64,000 bases of DNA from Chryseobacterium lathyri (lineage in GTDB: Bacteria > Bacteroidota > Bacteroidia > Flavobacteriales > Weeksellaceae), in assembly GCF_003290185.1 (NCBI RefSeq), contig NZ_QNFY01000002.1, positions 1-64,000 of the forward strand, read 5' to 3'. The notes beneath the pieces were generated by a model, which had not been told where the DNA came from, did no database searches, and saw nothing but the letters and a program-made list of their open reading frames with translations. Positions 44,390-52,049 of this stretch are shown here, piece after piece. Position 1 is the first letter of the stretch, and each line of letters opens with the position of its first letter. The position numbers and the translations under genes are program-made.

Positions 44390-45871
44390 ATGGAATTAGC
44401 AATCAAGATTTTCCAGTTCATACTAAGTATTTCTATTTTAGTAGTTCTTCATGAGCTTGGACACTTTTTACCGGCAAAATGGTTTAAGACCAGGGCTGAG
44501 AAATTCTTCCTGTTTTTCGATCCATGGTTTTCTATCTTTTCAATGAAGAAGATCAACGGAAAATGGCAGTATAAATTTCTTTCCAAAAACCTTCCGGACA
44601 CAGAAACTATCGTAGTAGACGGAAAAGAGAAAGAAGTTCCTATCGATATATCAAAGCTTTCAGACAACGACTGGAGAAAGCACCCTGAGCAAACGAAATA
44701 CGGCATCGGATGGCTTCCTTTCGGAGGTTATGTGAAAATTGCAGGAATGATCGATGAAAGCATGGATAAAGAGCAGATGAAAAAACCTGCACAGCCATGG
44801 GAATTCAGATCTAAACCAGCCTGGCAGAGGTTAATCATCATGCTGGGAGGGGTTACTGTGAACTTTTTCCTTGCGTGGATTATTTTCGGATGCCTTTCTT
44901 ACTTCAATGGTGAGAGTTCTTTCGATACCACCAAAGTAGAAACACCAATGCATTATACCAATGTTGCAAAGGCAATGGGGTTTGAAGATGGTGATAAGAT
45001 CTTAAAAGTAGACGGAAAGGTCCAGAATAACCTGGATAAGCTGTCTTTGGATATTTTATTAAGTGACCAGGTAACGGTTTTAAGAAATGGACAGGAATTT
45101 ACTTTCAATACAAATGATGACGGGAAGGCACTTGCTTTTAAAGATGAAAATCCAAGAGCATTCCTTACGCCAAGATATGCTCCTGTAATTGATACAATCG
45201 TGAACCCTAAAACTGCTGAGGCGGGATTAAAAACAGGTGATCAGGTAGTTTCAGTAAACGGGCAGAAAATCAATTATTATGACGAACTGCAGGGGGCTGT
45301 TGTAAAAAACGCAGGCAAGGTTATTAATGTAGAGGTATTAAGAGCCGGCGTAGTGCAGCCACTAAACCTTCAGGTTTCGAAGGAAGGAACATTAGGAATA
45401 GCTTCTTATAAGCAGCTTGAAAAGTTTGCCAGCACAAAGCATTTTACTCTTATTGAGTCTATCGGAAGAGGATTTACAAGAAGTATTGAAAGCTTAACCT
45501 ACCAGGTTAAACAATTTAAACTGGTATTCAACAAGAAAGTTCAGGGTTATAAGAAGGTGGGCGGCCCACTGGCCATCATTAAGAATATGCCGGTAGAAAA
45601 GTCTAAAGACGGGGCAGTATCTGTGAACTGGAGCATGTTCTGGAGTTTTACGGCAATGTTTTCTGTATGGCTGGCATTCCTGAACCTTATTCCTATTCCG
45701 GGACTTGACGGAGGACACGTTTTGTTTACTTTGTGGGAAGTCATTACGGGGAAACCTGTTCCTCAGAAAGTACTGGAAAATGCACAGATGATCGGGGTTA
45801 TCTTCCTGCTAGGATTGATGGTACTGATCTTCGGAAGTGATATCTTTAAGGCACTTACGGGCAGTTTATAA
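44390..45871 (+). CDS. rseP: RseP-type site-2 metalloprotease (M50)
   Basis: A 493-residue inner-membrane zinc protease that cleaves transmembrane substrates such as anti-sigma factors and signal-peptide remnants. HELGH (His21, Glu22, His25) lies in the first membrane segment, and the third ligand Asp440 in IPGLDGGHVLF in the C-terminal one. Two PDZ-like domains lie between (MGFEDGDKILKVDGK; AGLKTGDQVVSVNGQK). A lineage-typical insertion follows the first helix (residues about 45-105). It is the last protein gene before the tRNA pair and the DnaA-box region. Confidence 0.95.
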   Translation: MELAIKIFQFILSISILVVLHELGHFLPAKWFKTRAEKFFLFFDPWFSIFSMKKINGKWQYKFLSKNLPDTETIVVDGKEKEVPIDISKLSDNDWRKHPEQTKYGIGWLPFGGYVKIAGMIDESMDKEQMKKPAQPWEFRSKPAWQRLIIMLGGVTVNFFLAWIIFGCLSYFNGESSFDTTKVETPMHYTNVAKAMGFEDGDKILKVDGKVQNNLDKLSLDILLSDQVTVLRNGQEFTFNTNDDGKALAFKDENPRAFLTPRYAPVIDTIVNPKTAEAGLKTGDQVVSVNGQKINYYDELQGAVVKNAGKVINVEVLRAGVVQPLNLQVSKEGTLGIASYKQLEKFASTKHFTLIESIGRGFTRSIESLTYQVKQFKLVFNKKVQGYKKVGGPLAIIKNMPVEKSKDGAVSVNWSMFWSFTAMFSVWLAFLNLIPIPGLDGGHVLFTLWEVITGKPVPQKVLENAQMIGVIFLLGLMVLIFGSDIFKALTGSL

Positions 45872-45898
45872 TTTTTTTGAATTTTTTTCTAAAAAATA

Positions 45899-45930
45899 TT
45901 TGTACGGTATAAATATTCGTCCTATATTTG
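45899..45930 (+). promoter_or_regulatory. Promoter of the first tRNA-Asn gene
   Basis: TTTG (45899-45902), 20 bases, TATATTTG (45923-45930) is a textbook Bacteroidota promoter, ending 22 bases before the tRNA. Confidence 0.75.
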
Positions 45931-45952
45931 CACCACTTAAAACAAAGGACAT

Positions 45953-46029
45953 TCCTCCTTAGCTCAGTTGGTTAGAGCATCTGACTGTTAATCAGAGGGT
46001 CGCTGGTTCGAGCCCAGCAGGAGGAGCCA
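45953..46029 (+). tRNA. tRNA-Asn (GTT)
   Basis: A 77-base cloverleaf including encoded CCA. The acceptor stem is TCCTCCT/AGGAGGA with discriminator G. The anticodon stem is TCTGA/TCAGA with loop CTGTTAA, anticodon GTT for Asn. The T-arm is GCTGG/CCAGC with TTCGAGC. It is identical to the second copy at 46297. Confidence 0.97.
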
Positions 46030-46061
46030 AAAAGACTTACAGAAATGTGAGTCTTTTTTTT
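46030..46061 (+). terminator. Terminator of the first tRNA-Asn gene
   Basis: AAAAGACTTACA pairs with TGTGAGTCTTTT (one G-T pair), loop GAAA, then a T-run. It starts directly after CCA. Confidence 0.88.
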
Positions 46062-46242
46062 ATTTCTATACATTTTGTTAAAGCAGCAGAATATTATTAG
46101 CCATAAACAGTTTCTACACATTAATTAAACATTATTTCCGGCATTTATTTCATGGCCGTTTGATTAATTAAAAATTTAATGAAATATTTCTCACTGAAAT
46201 TCAACATTTTTAGTCAAAAATCACCATTAATTGGGGATAAAA

Positions 46243-46274
46243 TTTGCCTGATATGAATATTCCTTTTATATTTG
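46243..46274 (+). promoter_or_regulatory. Promoter of the second tRNA-Asn gene
   Basis: TTTG (46243-46246), 20 bases, TATATTTG (46267-46274); same spacing and distance to the tRNA as in the first copy. Confidence 0.75.
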
Positions 46275-46296
46275 CAGCACCTTAAACAAAGGAAAT

Positions 46297-46373
46297 TCCT
46301 CCTTAGCTCAGTTGGTTAGAGCATCTGACTGTTAATCAGAGGGTCGCTGGTTCGAGCCCAGCAGGAGGAGCCA
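46297..46373 (+). tRNA. tRNA-Asn (GTT), second copy
   Basis: Identical over all 77 bases to the copy at 45953, including CCA and anticodon GTT. The flanking -7 region and the terminator are nearly identical too, so the whole transcription unit was duplicated in tandem, about 344 bases apart. It borders the DnaA-box region. Confidence 0.97.
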
Positions 46374-46404
46374 AAAAGACTTACAGAAATGTGAGTCTTT
46401 TTTT
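46374..46404 (+). terminator. Terminator of the second tRNA-Asn gene
   Basis: Same 12-base stem and GAAA loop as after the first copy, with a T-run to 46404. Confidence 0.88.
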
Positions 46405-46946
46405 GTGCTTTCAAAATACATTATTCACACTTTAATCTTAACCTACAGTATTTTCTTTTTCTAATTATCCACAAGAAATCAAAAGTGTTAGTAATTCTTT
46501 CGTAATCCATGATGAGAAGAAAAATCTCATAAACTATTATTTATTGTGGGAAAAATGATTTTTATTACTAACTAACTTACATTAAACAAAATACAATGTT
46601 AATAACCTGTGGAAAAGATATCAGCAAGCTATCAGTAATATGACGAATTATATTTATAATTCCGTGAATAACCTATGGATAAACTCTTAACAACATCTTG
46701 AAAACCTATTAACAAGCCACTTAAACTTGCGGAAAAACTGTCAAAAAGTTGTTAGTTTCGCTTTTCAATCCAGCTTTATTCACAATCGTTTTTTCATATC
46801 AAAACACTTTATGATCAACTCATTAATTATCATAATCTTTTACTGTTATTTTCGTTACATTTGTAGTTTTGTGAACTTTTACATAAAACGTAAAAAAATA
46901 TGAACTTTTTTGAAGAAACTGCACGCTTTTTGTTTGTGCTAATTGC
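46405..46946. other. oriC: Putative chromosomal replication origin (DnaA-box cluster)
   Basis: About 540 bases without a gene, very AT-rich. Exact matches to the DnaA-box consensus TTWTNCACA lie at 46421-46429 (TTATTCACA), 46465-46473 (TTATCCACA, the perfect box), 46608-46616 (minus strand, TTTTCCACA) and 46776-46784 (TTATTCACA). One-mismatch boxes lie at 46545-46553, 46663-46671, 46674-46682 and 46728-46736. An A/T-only stretch around 46648-46660 could serve as an unwinding element. Gene direction in the window switches from mainly minus to mainly plus near here. dnaA is not adjacent, which is not unusual in this phylum. Confidence 0.65.
46856..46871 (+). promoter_or_regulatory. Two adjoining -7 boxes upstream of the DUF5686 gene
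   Basis: TACATTTG (46856-46863) is directly followed by TAGTTTTG (46864-46871). Both fit TAnnTTTG. The leader would be about 85-95 bases. Confidence 0.45.
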
Positions 46947-46958
46947 TTGAAGAACCAA

Positions 46959-49487
46959 ATGATGTTAAACAACAACTCTAAATATTATAATCTATTTTTT
47001 CTGCTCTTTATATCCTGCCTGGCATATGCCCAAAATACAGCGAACGGAAGAATTATAGATGCAAAAACCAATAAAGAAATTTCCGGTGTAGATGTCTTTA
47101 TAAATGATAATACAGAACCTTTTCTCAAAACCACCCTGGGAAGCTTTAGCGTTCAGTCCGACAGTATTATTTATAAACTAAGATTTTCGAAAAAGAGTTA
47201 CTCCACCGAAACCGTTACTATTACTCCTGAAAACGTGGCCAATGTTTTCGTGCAGCTTTCACAGGAAAAGGTAAGCAGCATCGGTGAAATTGTTATCCAC
47301 AACGAAAAACCAAAATACAAAAACAAGAAAGAAAATCCTGCCTATGCTATTATGCAGGAGGTATGGAAAAGGAAACGCAATAATGGCCTGGAGAAATTCG
47401 ATACCTATACTTATAAAGAATATGAGAAGATTCAGTTTGACGCAAACAATCTGGACAGCGCTTTTATGAGTAAAAAAATCTTCAATAAACTGGATTTTAT
47501 TTTTGATTATGCAGACTCTACAGCTAGCGGAAAGATTGGGCTTCCCATCTTCCTGAATGAATCCATCTACGAAAACTACGGAGAAAACAAACCGGGAAAA
47601 AAGACAAAAAGATTACTTGTTGCCCAAAAAACATCAGGCTTCCAGGATAACCAGGTAATTACCATTACGGCAAAAAATCTTTATCGGGATATTAATATTT
47701 ACGACAATACATTAAATTATTTCGATATAGGGTTTCCAAGCCCCGTGGGGACAAACGGGTTCAGCACCTATGATTATAATTTAACAGACACCATTTCTAT
47801 CCACGGTGAGAATGCCTACAAAATAAGATACCAGCCTAAAAGAAAAGATGTTTTAGCATTTCAGGGTTATCTTTATATAGATACGGACAACTATGCTGTT
47901 TTAGGAGCCACATTAAAGTCTACACAGAAAATCAACGTTAATTTCATCAACAGCATTTCCACAGAACTGGAATATGACAATCCTGATGAGAATACTTTTC
48001 TTCCTAAAAAATTTATTACAGAAATAGAGCTTACACCTTTCGCTAAGAAAAGGACTTCCAAAAGTATTATCGCCAAACGGACCGTCGATTATTCTCAATA
48101 TGATTTCAACAAACCCCTTGATGATAAAGTTTTCACACGGAAACAGGAAGAGTATGATGATAAATTTGTAGATAAAGATGACGCTTATTGGCTAAAAGCA
48201 AGACCTGACTCGTTATCGAAATCAGAACAAGGCGTTTATGAAATGCTTGACAGGCTTCAGCAGACACCAAAATTCAACCGTATTGTTAAAATCTATGAAA
48301 CACTTGCATCCGGATATTATAATGCGTTTAAAGGCATTGATATCGGTCCTATTTTTTCAATTTACGGTAAAAACGAAGTGGAAGGCGACAGAATAAGACT
48401 TGGAGCAAGAACTTACTTTGGGCAAAACGACCCTTGGAGAGTTCAATTCTATACTGCATATGGTTTCAAAGATCAACAGGTTAAATATGGTGCAGAAGGC
48501 CGTTATATGTTCAACCGGGTCAACAGATTTATGATCGGCGCCGGTACGAAGAGGGATATTGAGCAGCTGGGTGTGCAACTTACCACTGATGATGGAATCA
48601 TGGCACGTACCTTTGCATCATCCACTCTTTTTGCAAGGGGAGAGAATGCTTCTTTGAGCTCCATTAACAAAACTAACATTTTTGCTTCCATTGAGCCATG
48701 GAAAAACTTCCAGGTTCGAGTAGATGGAACATTGCAGAGCATAAAATCAGCCAATCCTGATAAATTCAGCTTAATGTATTACCGGAATGGTGATCTGAGA
48801 AAAACACTTAACGATTCTCACGTTACTTTAAGTTTAATTGCAAGACCGGGAGCAAAGTTCTCCCAGACAGGAGTTGACCGTTATGAGCACGGAACACTGG
48901 CCCCTACCATTATCCTTAAATACACTAGAGGTATTGAAGGCCTTTTTAACGGTGATTTCAACTATAACAGGCTCCAGTTTATGTTCTACAAGCCAATCCT
49001 AATTGGAAGCTGGGGGAAAACCATCGTAAACTTTGAAGCCGGAAAAACTTTTGATACAGTTCCATTGGCTCTGCAGAATGTAATTCCCGGAAACCAGTCG
49101 TACAGCCTGGCACAGAATACTTTTTCACAGCTTAACTATTATGAATTTGTAGCAGACACTTATACAACACTACACCTTGAACATCATTTCAATGGAAAAA
49201 TACTTTCTTTTATCCCTTTGATCAAAAAACTTAAACTTAGAGAAATCGCTTTCATCAGAAGTGCTTACGGAACTTTAAGTGATGCTTCCAAGGCCATTAA
49301 TGTAGATGGATTCAAATATTCAGCACCAAGCGAGCAGATCTATTTTGAATACGGATTCGGAATTGAAAATATCGGAATCGGAAACCTTAGAATATTTAGG
49401 GTTGACTTTAACTGGAGAGGAAATTACCTTGACAGGCCGGATATTTCAACATTTGGAATAAAAGCAGGATTCCAGGTCGGATTTTAA
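46959..49487 (+). CDS. DUF5686 outer-membrane protein with carboxypeptidase-regulatory-like domain
   Basis: About 842 residues. A TTG at 46947 is also in frame, but the ATG at 46959 (or 46962) is preferred; a signal peptide follows (LFFLLFISCLAYAQ). Residues about 25-100 are a CarboxypepD_reg-like beta-sandwich (GRIIDAKTNKEISGVDVFIN), common on Bacteroidota outer-membrane proteins. The rest fits the DUF5686 family (PAYAIMQEVWKRKRNNGLEKF, YTYKEYEKIQFD), with a C-terminal barrel ending in IKAGFQVGF. The role is unknown. It follows the DnaA-box region and ends in a strong terminator. Confidence 0.9.
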   Translation: MMLNNNSKYYNLFFLLFISCLAYAQNTANGRIIDAKTNKEISGVDVFINDNTEPFLKTTLGSFSVQSDSIIYKLRFSKKSYSTETVTITPENVANVFVQLSQEKVSSIGEIVIHNEKPKYKNKKENPAYAIMQEVWKRKRNNGLEKFDTYTYKEYEKIQFDANNLDSAFMSKKIFNKLDFIFDYADSTASGKIGLPIFLNESIYENYGENKPGKKTKRLLVAQKTSGFQDNQVITITAKNLYRDINIYDNTLNYFDIGFPSPVGTNGFSTYDYNLTDTISIHGENAYKIRYQPKRKDVLAFQGYLYIDTDNYAVLGATLKSTQKINVNFINSISTELEYDNPDENTFLPKKFITEIELTPFAKKRTSKSIIAKRTVDYSQYDFNKPLDDKVFTRKQEEYDDKFVDKDDAYWLKARPDSLSKSEQGVYEMLDRLQQTPKFNRIVKIYETLASGYYNAFKGIDIGPIFSIYGKNEVEGDRIRLGARTYFGQNDPWRVQFYTAYGFKDQQVKYGAEGRYMFNRVNRFMIGAGTKRDIEQLGVQLTTDDGIMARTFASSTLFARGENASLSSINKTNIFASIEPWKNFQVRVDGTLQSIKSANPDKFSLMYYRNGDLRKTLNDSHVTLSLIARPGAKFSQTGVDRYEHGTLAPTIILKYTRGIEGLFNGDFNYNRLQFMFYKPILIGSWGKTIVNFEAGKTFDTVPLALQNVIPGNQSYSLAQNTFSQLNYYEFVADTYTTLHLEHHFNGKILSFIPLIKKLKLREIAFIRSAYGTLSDASKAINVDGFKYSAPSEQIYFEYGFGIENIGIGNLRIFRVDFNWRGNYLDRPDISTFGIKAGFQVGF

Positions 49488-49492
49488 AATAC

Positions 49493-49526
49493 AAGCTCCT
49501 TGTCTACTTGACAAGGAGCTTTTTTG
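49493..49526 (+). terminator. Terminator of the DUF5686 gene
   Basis: AAGCTCCTTGTC pairs perfectly with GACAAGGAGCTT around TACTT; six Ts follow. Confidence 0.9.
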
Positions 49527-49589
49527 ATCAATTACAGATGAGTCTATCTACACAGCAGGCGTAAAAATTTTTACAGCAGTATGTTTTAA

Positions 49590-49617
49590 TATAAAAACCT
49601 CAGCACTGCCGAGGTTT
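49590..49617 (-). terminator. Terminator of the second GG-leader peptide gene
   Basis: AAACCTC (49596-49602) pairs with GAGGTTT (49611-49617); on the minus strand TTTTTATATT follows. It lies 25 bases downstream of the peptide stop. Confidence 0.7.
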
Positions 49618-49641
49618 ATATTTTTCAATAACTTATTTATT

Positions 49642-49809
49642 CTAACATCCGCATGGATCCGGATCTATAATCATGTTACGGCACATTAATCTCTGTTGTG
49701 GAGTCCATGTGCACCATTCTACGCAAGTAGTTGCAGGAGGAGGACATGCTAAAGCACCACCATCTATTGTTCTCAATTGTTTTTTTGATAGCTTTTTTAG
49801 ATTTTTCAT
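49642..49809 (-). CDS. Second GG-leader, six-cysteine bacteriocin-like mini-peptide
   Basis: A 55-residue peptide encoded from the ATG at 49809. The leader MKNLKKLSKKQLRTIDGG is close to that of the peptide at 11520, with the double glycine at residues 17-18. The 37-residue core starts ALACPPPATTC and has six cysteines (22, 29, 33, 43, 53, 55), three tryptophan/arginine-rich turns and a CGC end. It has its own -7 box (49885-49892) and terminator, so it is a single-gene unit. No maturation enzyme or exporter is adjacent. The function, whether antimicrobial, signalling or other, is unknown. Confidence 0.85.
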   Translation of the reverse strand: MKNLKKLSKKQLRTIDGGALACPPPATTCVEWCTWTPQQRLMCRNMIIDPDPCGC

Positions 49810-49884
49810 AGTATTTTGTTTTAATTTGTTGCCTACTCTATCTGCTTTTCGGCATCCGCAAATGATTTGTTATTTGATTGTTAA

Positions 49885-49892
49885 CAAATATA
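49885..49892 (-). promoter_or_regulatory. -7 box of the second GG-leader peptide gene
   Basis: TATATTTG on the minus strand fits TAnnTTTG; it gives a leader of about 70 bases. An upstream TTG is 14 bases away, shorter than usual. Confidence 0.45.
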
Positions 49893-49951
49893 TAAATATT
49901 TCACTACAATAAGAATATTAGCAAAAATATTTTTCTTTTCACAGAATTAAG

Positions 49952-49984
49952 CACAAAAAAAACCTCAGCCATTGGCTGAGGTTT
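49952..49984 (-). terminator. Terminator of rplU-rpmA
   Basis: AAACCTCAGCC pairs perfectly with GGCTGAGGTTT around ATT; on the minus strand an eight-T run follows. Confidence 0.9.
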
Positions 49985-50008
49985 AAATTTTATAAAACGC
50001 TTAAATAA

Positions 50009-50266
50009 TTATGCGTTTGGCTCTACAGATACGAAAGATCTGTTGTTTGCTTTCTTTCTGAAAACTACTTTACCGTCTACTAATGCAAACAAAGTATGGT
50101 CTTTTCCAATACCCACGTTTTCACCCGGGTGGTGTTGTGTACCTCTCTGTCTGATAATAATATTTCCGGCAATAGCTTCTTGTCCACCGAAAATCTTCAC
50201 ACCTAATCTCTTAGAGTGAGACTCTCTACCGTTCTTGGAACTACCGACTCCTTTCTTGTGTGCCAT
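50009..50266 (-). CDS. rpmA: 50S ribosomal protein L27
   Basis: An 85-residue ribosomal protein. [20 protein letters not shown] is the conserved N-terminus that reaches the peptidyl-transferase centre. [20 protein letters not shown] is the second signature. There is no N-terminal prosequence of the Firmicutes kind. It follows rplU by 12 bases and ends the operon. Confidence 0.98.
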   Translation of the reverse strand: MAHKKGVGSSKNGRESHSKRLGVKIFGGQEAIAGNIIIRQRGTQHHPGENVGIGKDHTLFALVDGKVVFRKKANNRSFVSVEPNA

Positions 50267-50278
50267 TTTATTACTGGA

Positions 50279-50854
50279 TTATTTGTTAAGTGCTTTAAAT
50301 TGATCAATATTCTTAACGATAGCAGCATCTACTTCTTCGTGAGTAAGAACATTCTTTTCTAATTCAACTTTAACCGCTTTACCTAAAGTAATTAAAGTTT
50401 CTCTGTTTTCTTTAGACTGAGACAGGTTGTTTTTCTTTAAGTGATAGTTCAGTTCGTGATCTTCACCAAAGTTAACCGTTGCGTTGTCTGAAAGAACTTC
50501 AGCCTTTACAGTTTCTTTTTTAGCAGCTTTCTTAGTACTTCCGTCAAAACCAGTGATACCAGTGATTTTAATTTGAGTTAAAGATTGTCTGTGACCGTTT
50601 TTCACCTGATAACCTTTTCTTCTTTTCTTTTTGAAAACGATTACTTTATCAGCTTTTACATGGTCTAGGATCTCTGCATCTACAGTGATTCCGTTTACAG
50701 CTGGGGCGCCAACAGTGATTGAACCGTTTACAGTAAGAAGAATTTTGTCAAAAGAAACTTTGTCTCCTTTTTCTCCTTTTAAACGGTTTACAAACAACTT
50801 CTGGTCTTGCTCAACTTTGTATTGAAGCCCTGCTATTTCTACAATTGCAAACAT
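50279..50854 (-). CDS. rplU: 50S ribosomal protein L21 with C-terminal extension
   Basis: A 191-residue protein. Residues 1-103 are canonical L21 (MFAIVEIAGLQYKVEQ, KVIVFKKKRRKGYQ, KNGHRQSLTQIKI). The remaining 88 residues are an additional Lys/Glu-rich helical tail (KKAAKKETVKAEVLSDNA; LTHEEVDAAIVKNIDQFKAL) that standard L21 lacks. Such extensions are seen in Flavobacteriia; the tail has no assigned role. It forms the usual operon with rpmA. Both run toward the proposed origin, which is atypical for ribosomal genes. Confidence 0.96.
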   Translation of the reverse strand: MFAIVEIAGLQYKVEQDQKLFVNRLKGEKGDKVSFDKILLTVNGSITVGAPAVNGITVDAEILDHVKADKVIVFKKKRRKGYQVKNGHRQSLTQIKITGITGFDGSTKKAAKKETVKAEVLSDNATVNFGEDHELNYHLKKNNLSQSKENRETLITLGKAVKVELEKNVLTHEEVDAAIVKNIDQFKALNK

Positions 50855-51047
50855 TGTTTATAAATTTTTAGTTATTTCGAGGTGCAAATATATGAATAAA
50901 TTTCCAAATAGCTTACAATCAGTCCCGTATTTTTAGTAAAAATAATAACAAAATCCATTTCACTATGTTTTGAATAATTTTTAACATTAATATGCTCATA
51001 CTTAAGAGATAATTTTATACCTTCGTTATCACCAAAAAATATTTTAT

Positions 51048-51935
51048 ATGAAAAGAAACTTTAAATTCTGCTTATTAGCAGGAGCCATTGCCGCTTTTTC
51101 ATTATCAGCGTGCCGTGATGACAAAATGGAAGAATCTGTCCTTCCTGAATCTCAATCTGCAAGTGCAAAGATCGAACAACCCGGAGAACTTCAAAAAAGC
51201 TGCTCCTATGTAGATCAGTACTGGAGTTCAACCGCAGTGCTTAAAACGGGTCTTTCAAACACAACAGACACCAACTTTATGAATTCCCAGATGACTAAAA
51301 TCGCCAGTCTTTGGGGAAGAAGCAATCCAACTCTTCGTTTTGTAGACGATCCTTCCAATTTCAATTCCACCTACAATGCGATCTCTTATTCCACAGGAAA
51401 AATTTATTATGGTTACGCAATCTATGCGGATGCAAAGAATAAAGGAGGAGATATCGTGAATGCCATGATCCTTGCTCATGAATACGGGCACCAGTTACAG
51501 TATATTTTCGGTCTTCCTACTGTAAACGAATCTACAGCAAGACCAAACGAACTGGAAGCAGACGGTTTTGCAGGATATTATTTAAGAAGACCAAACGGAT
51601 ACAACAAAACCAGTTTCGCTGAAATTGCTGCAGCTTATGAATTTGCACAGAGCATCGGTGACTACCAGACCACAAGCGCGAATCACCACGGAACTCCTCC
51701 TCAAAGAAGATCTGCAGTACGTTTAGGATTCCTTCTTGGGCAGTACGATCTTAACGCAGCCAATTTTGACTACAATTTCTTCTACTATTATCAGGGCGTG
51801 TTAAACGGCACCTACAAAATGGGCAAAAACACTGTAAATCCGGAGATCGATGCTTATATGAGCCAGTATATCGATGAACTTAGAAAGATCCAGACCGGAG
51901 AAATTTCTGAAGAAGAATTTAAGCACCTTAAATAA
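51048..51935 (+). CDS. Zinc metalloprotease lipoprotein
   Basis: A 295-residue lipoprotein (MKRNFKFCLLAGAIAAFSLS, then Ala-Cys; lipidation at Cys22). The zinc motif is HEYGH (His144, Glu145, His148), followed by the third ligand in ELEADGFAGYYL (Glu170). HHGTPPQRRSAVRLGF resembles the HGS/T-xxxR motif of neutral zinc metallopeptidases of the YpfJ type, here in a much shorter protein. It is probably on the outer face of a membrane. It has its own terminator. The substrate is unknown. Confidence 0.85.
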   Translation: MKRNFKFCLLAGAIAAFSLSACRDDKMEESVLPESQSASAKIEQPGELQKSCSYVDQYWSSTAVLKTGLSNTTDTNFMNSQMTKIASLWGRSNPTLRFVDDPSNFNSTYNAISYSTGKIYYGYAIYADAKNKGGDIVNAMILAHEYGHQLQYIFGLPTVNESTARPNELEADGFAGYYLRRPNGYNKTSFAEIAAAYEFAQSIGDYQTTSANHHGTPPQRRSAVRLGFLLGQYDLNAANFDYNFFYYYQGVLNGTYKMGKNTVNPEIDAYMSQYIDELRKIQTGEISEEEFKHLK

Positions 51936-51962
51936 CATTCATTTTTAGCATATTTAACAAAG

Positions 51963-51992
51963 GAGACAGGCAGCAATGCTCTGTCTCTTTTT
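51963..51992 (+). terminator. Terminator of the metalloprotease gene
   Basis: GAGACAG pairs with CTGTCTC, with an inner AGCA/TGCT pairing, followed by five Ts. Confidence 0.85.
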
Positions 51993-51998
51993 AGTTTA

Positions 51999-52031
51999 TT
52001 TGATAAATATCCCAAACTTTATTTATTTTTG
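51999..52031 (+). promoter_or_regulatory. Promoter of the acyltransferase gene
   Basis: TTTG (51999-52002), 21 bases, TATTTTTG (52024-52031). The -7 box overlaps the TTG at 52029, so that codon cannot be the start; the ATG at 52050 is. Confidence 0.6.
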
Positions 52032-52049
52032 AACCATATCCTACAACAC

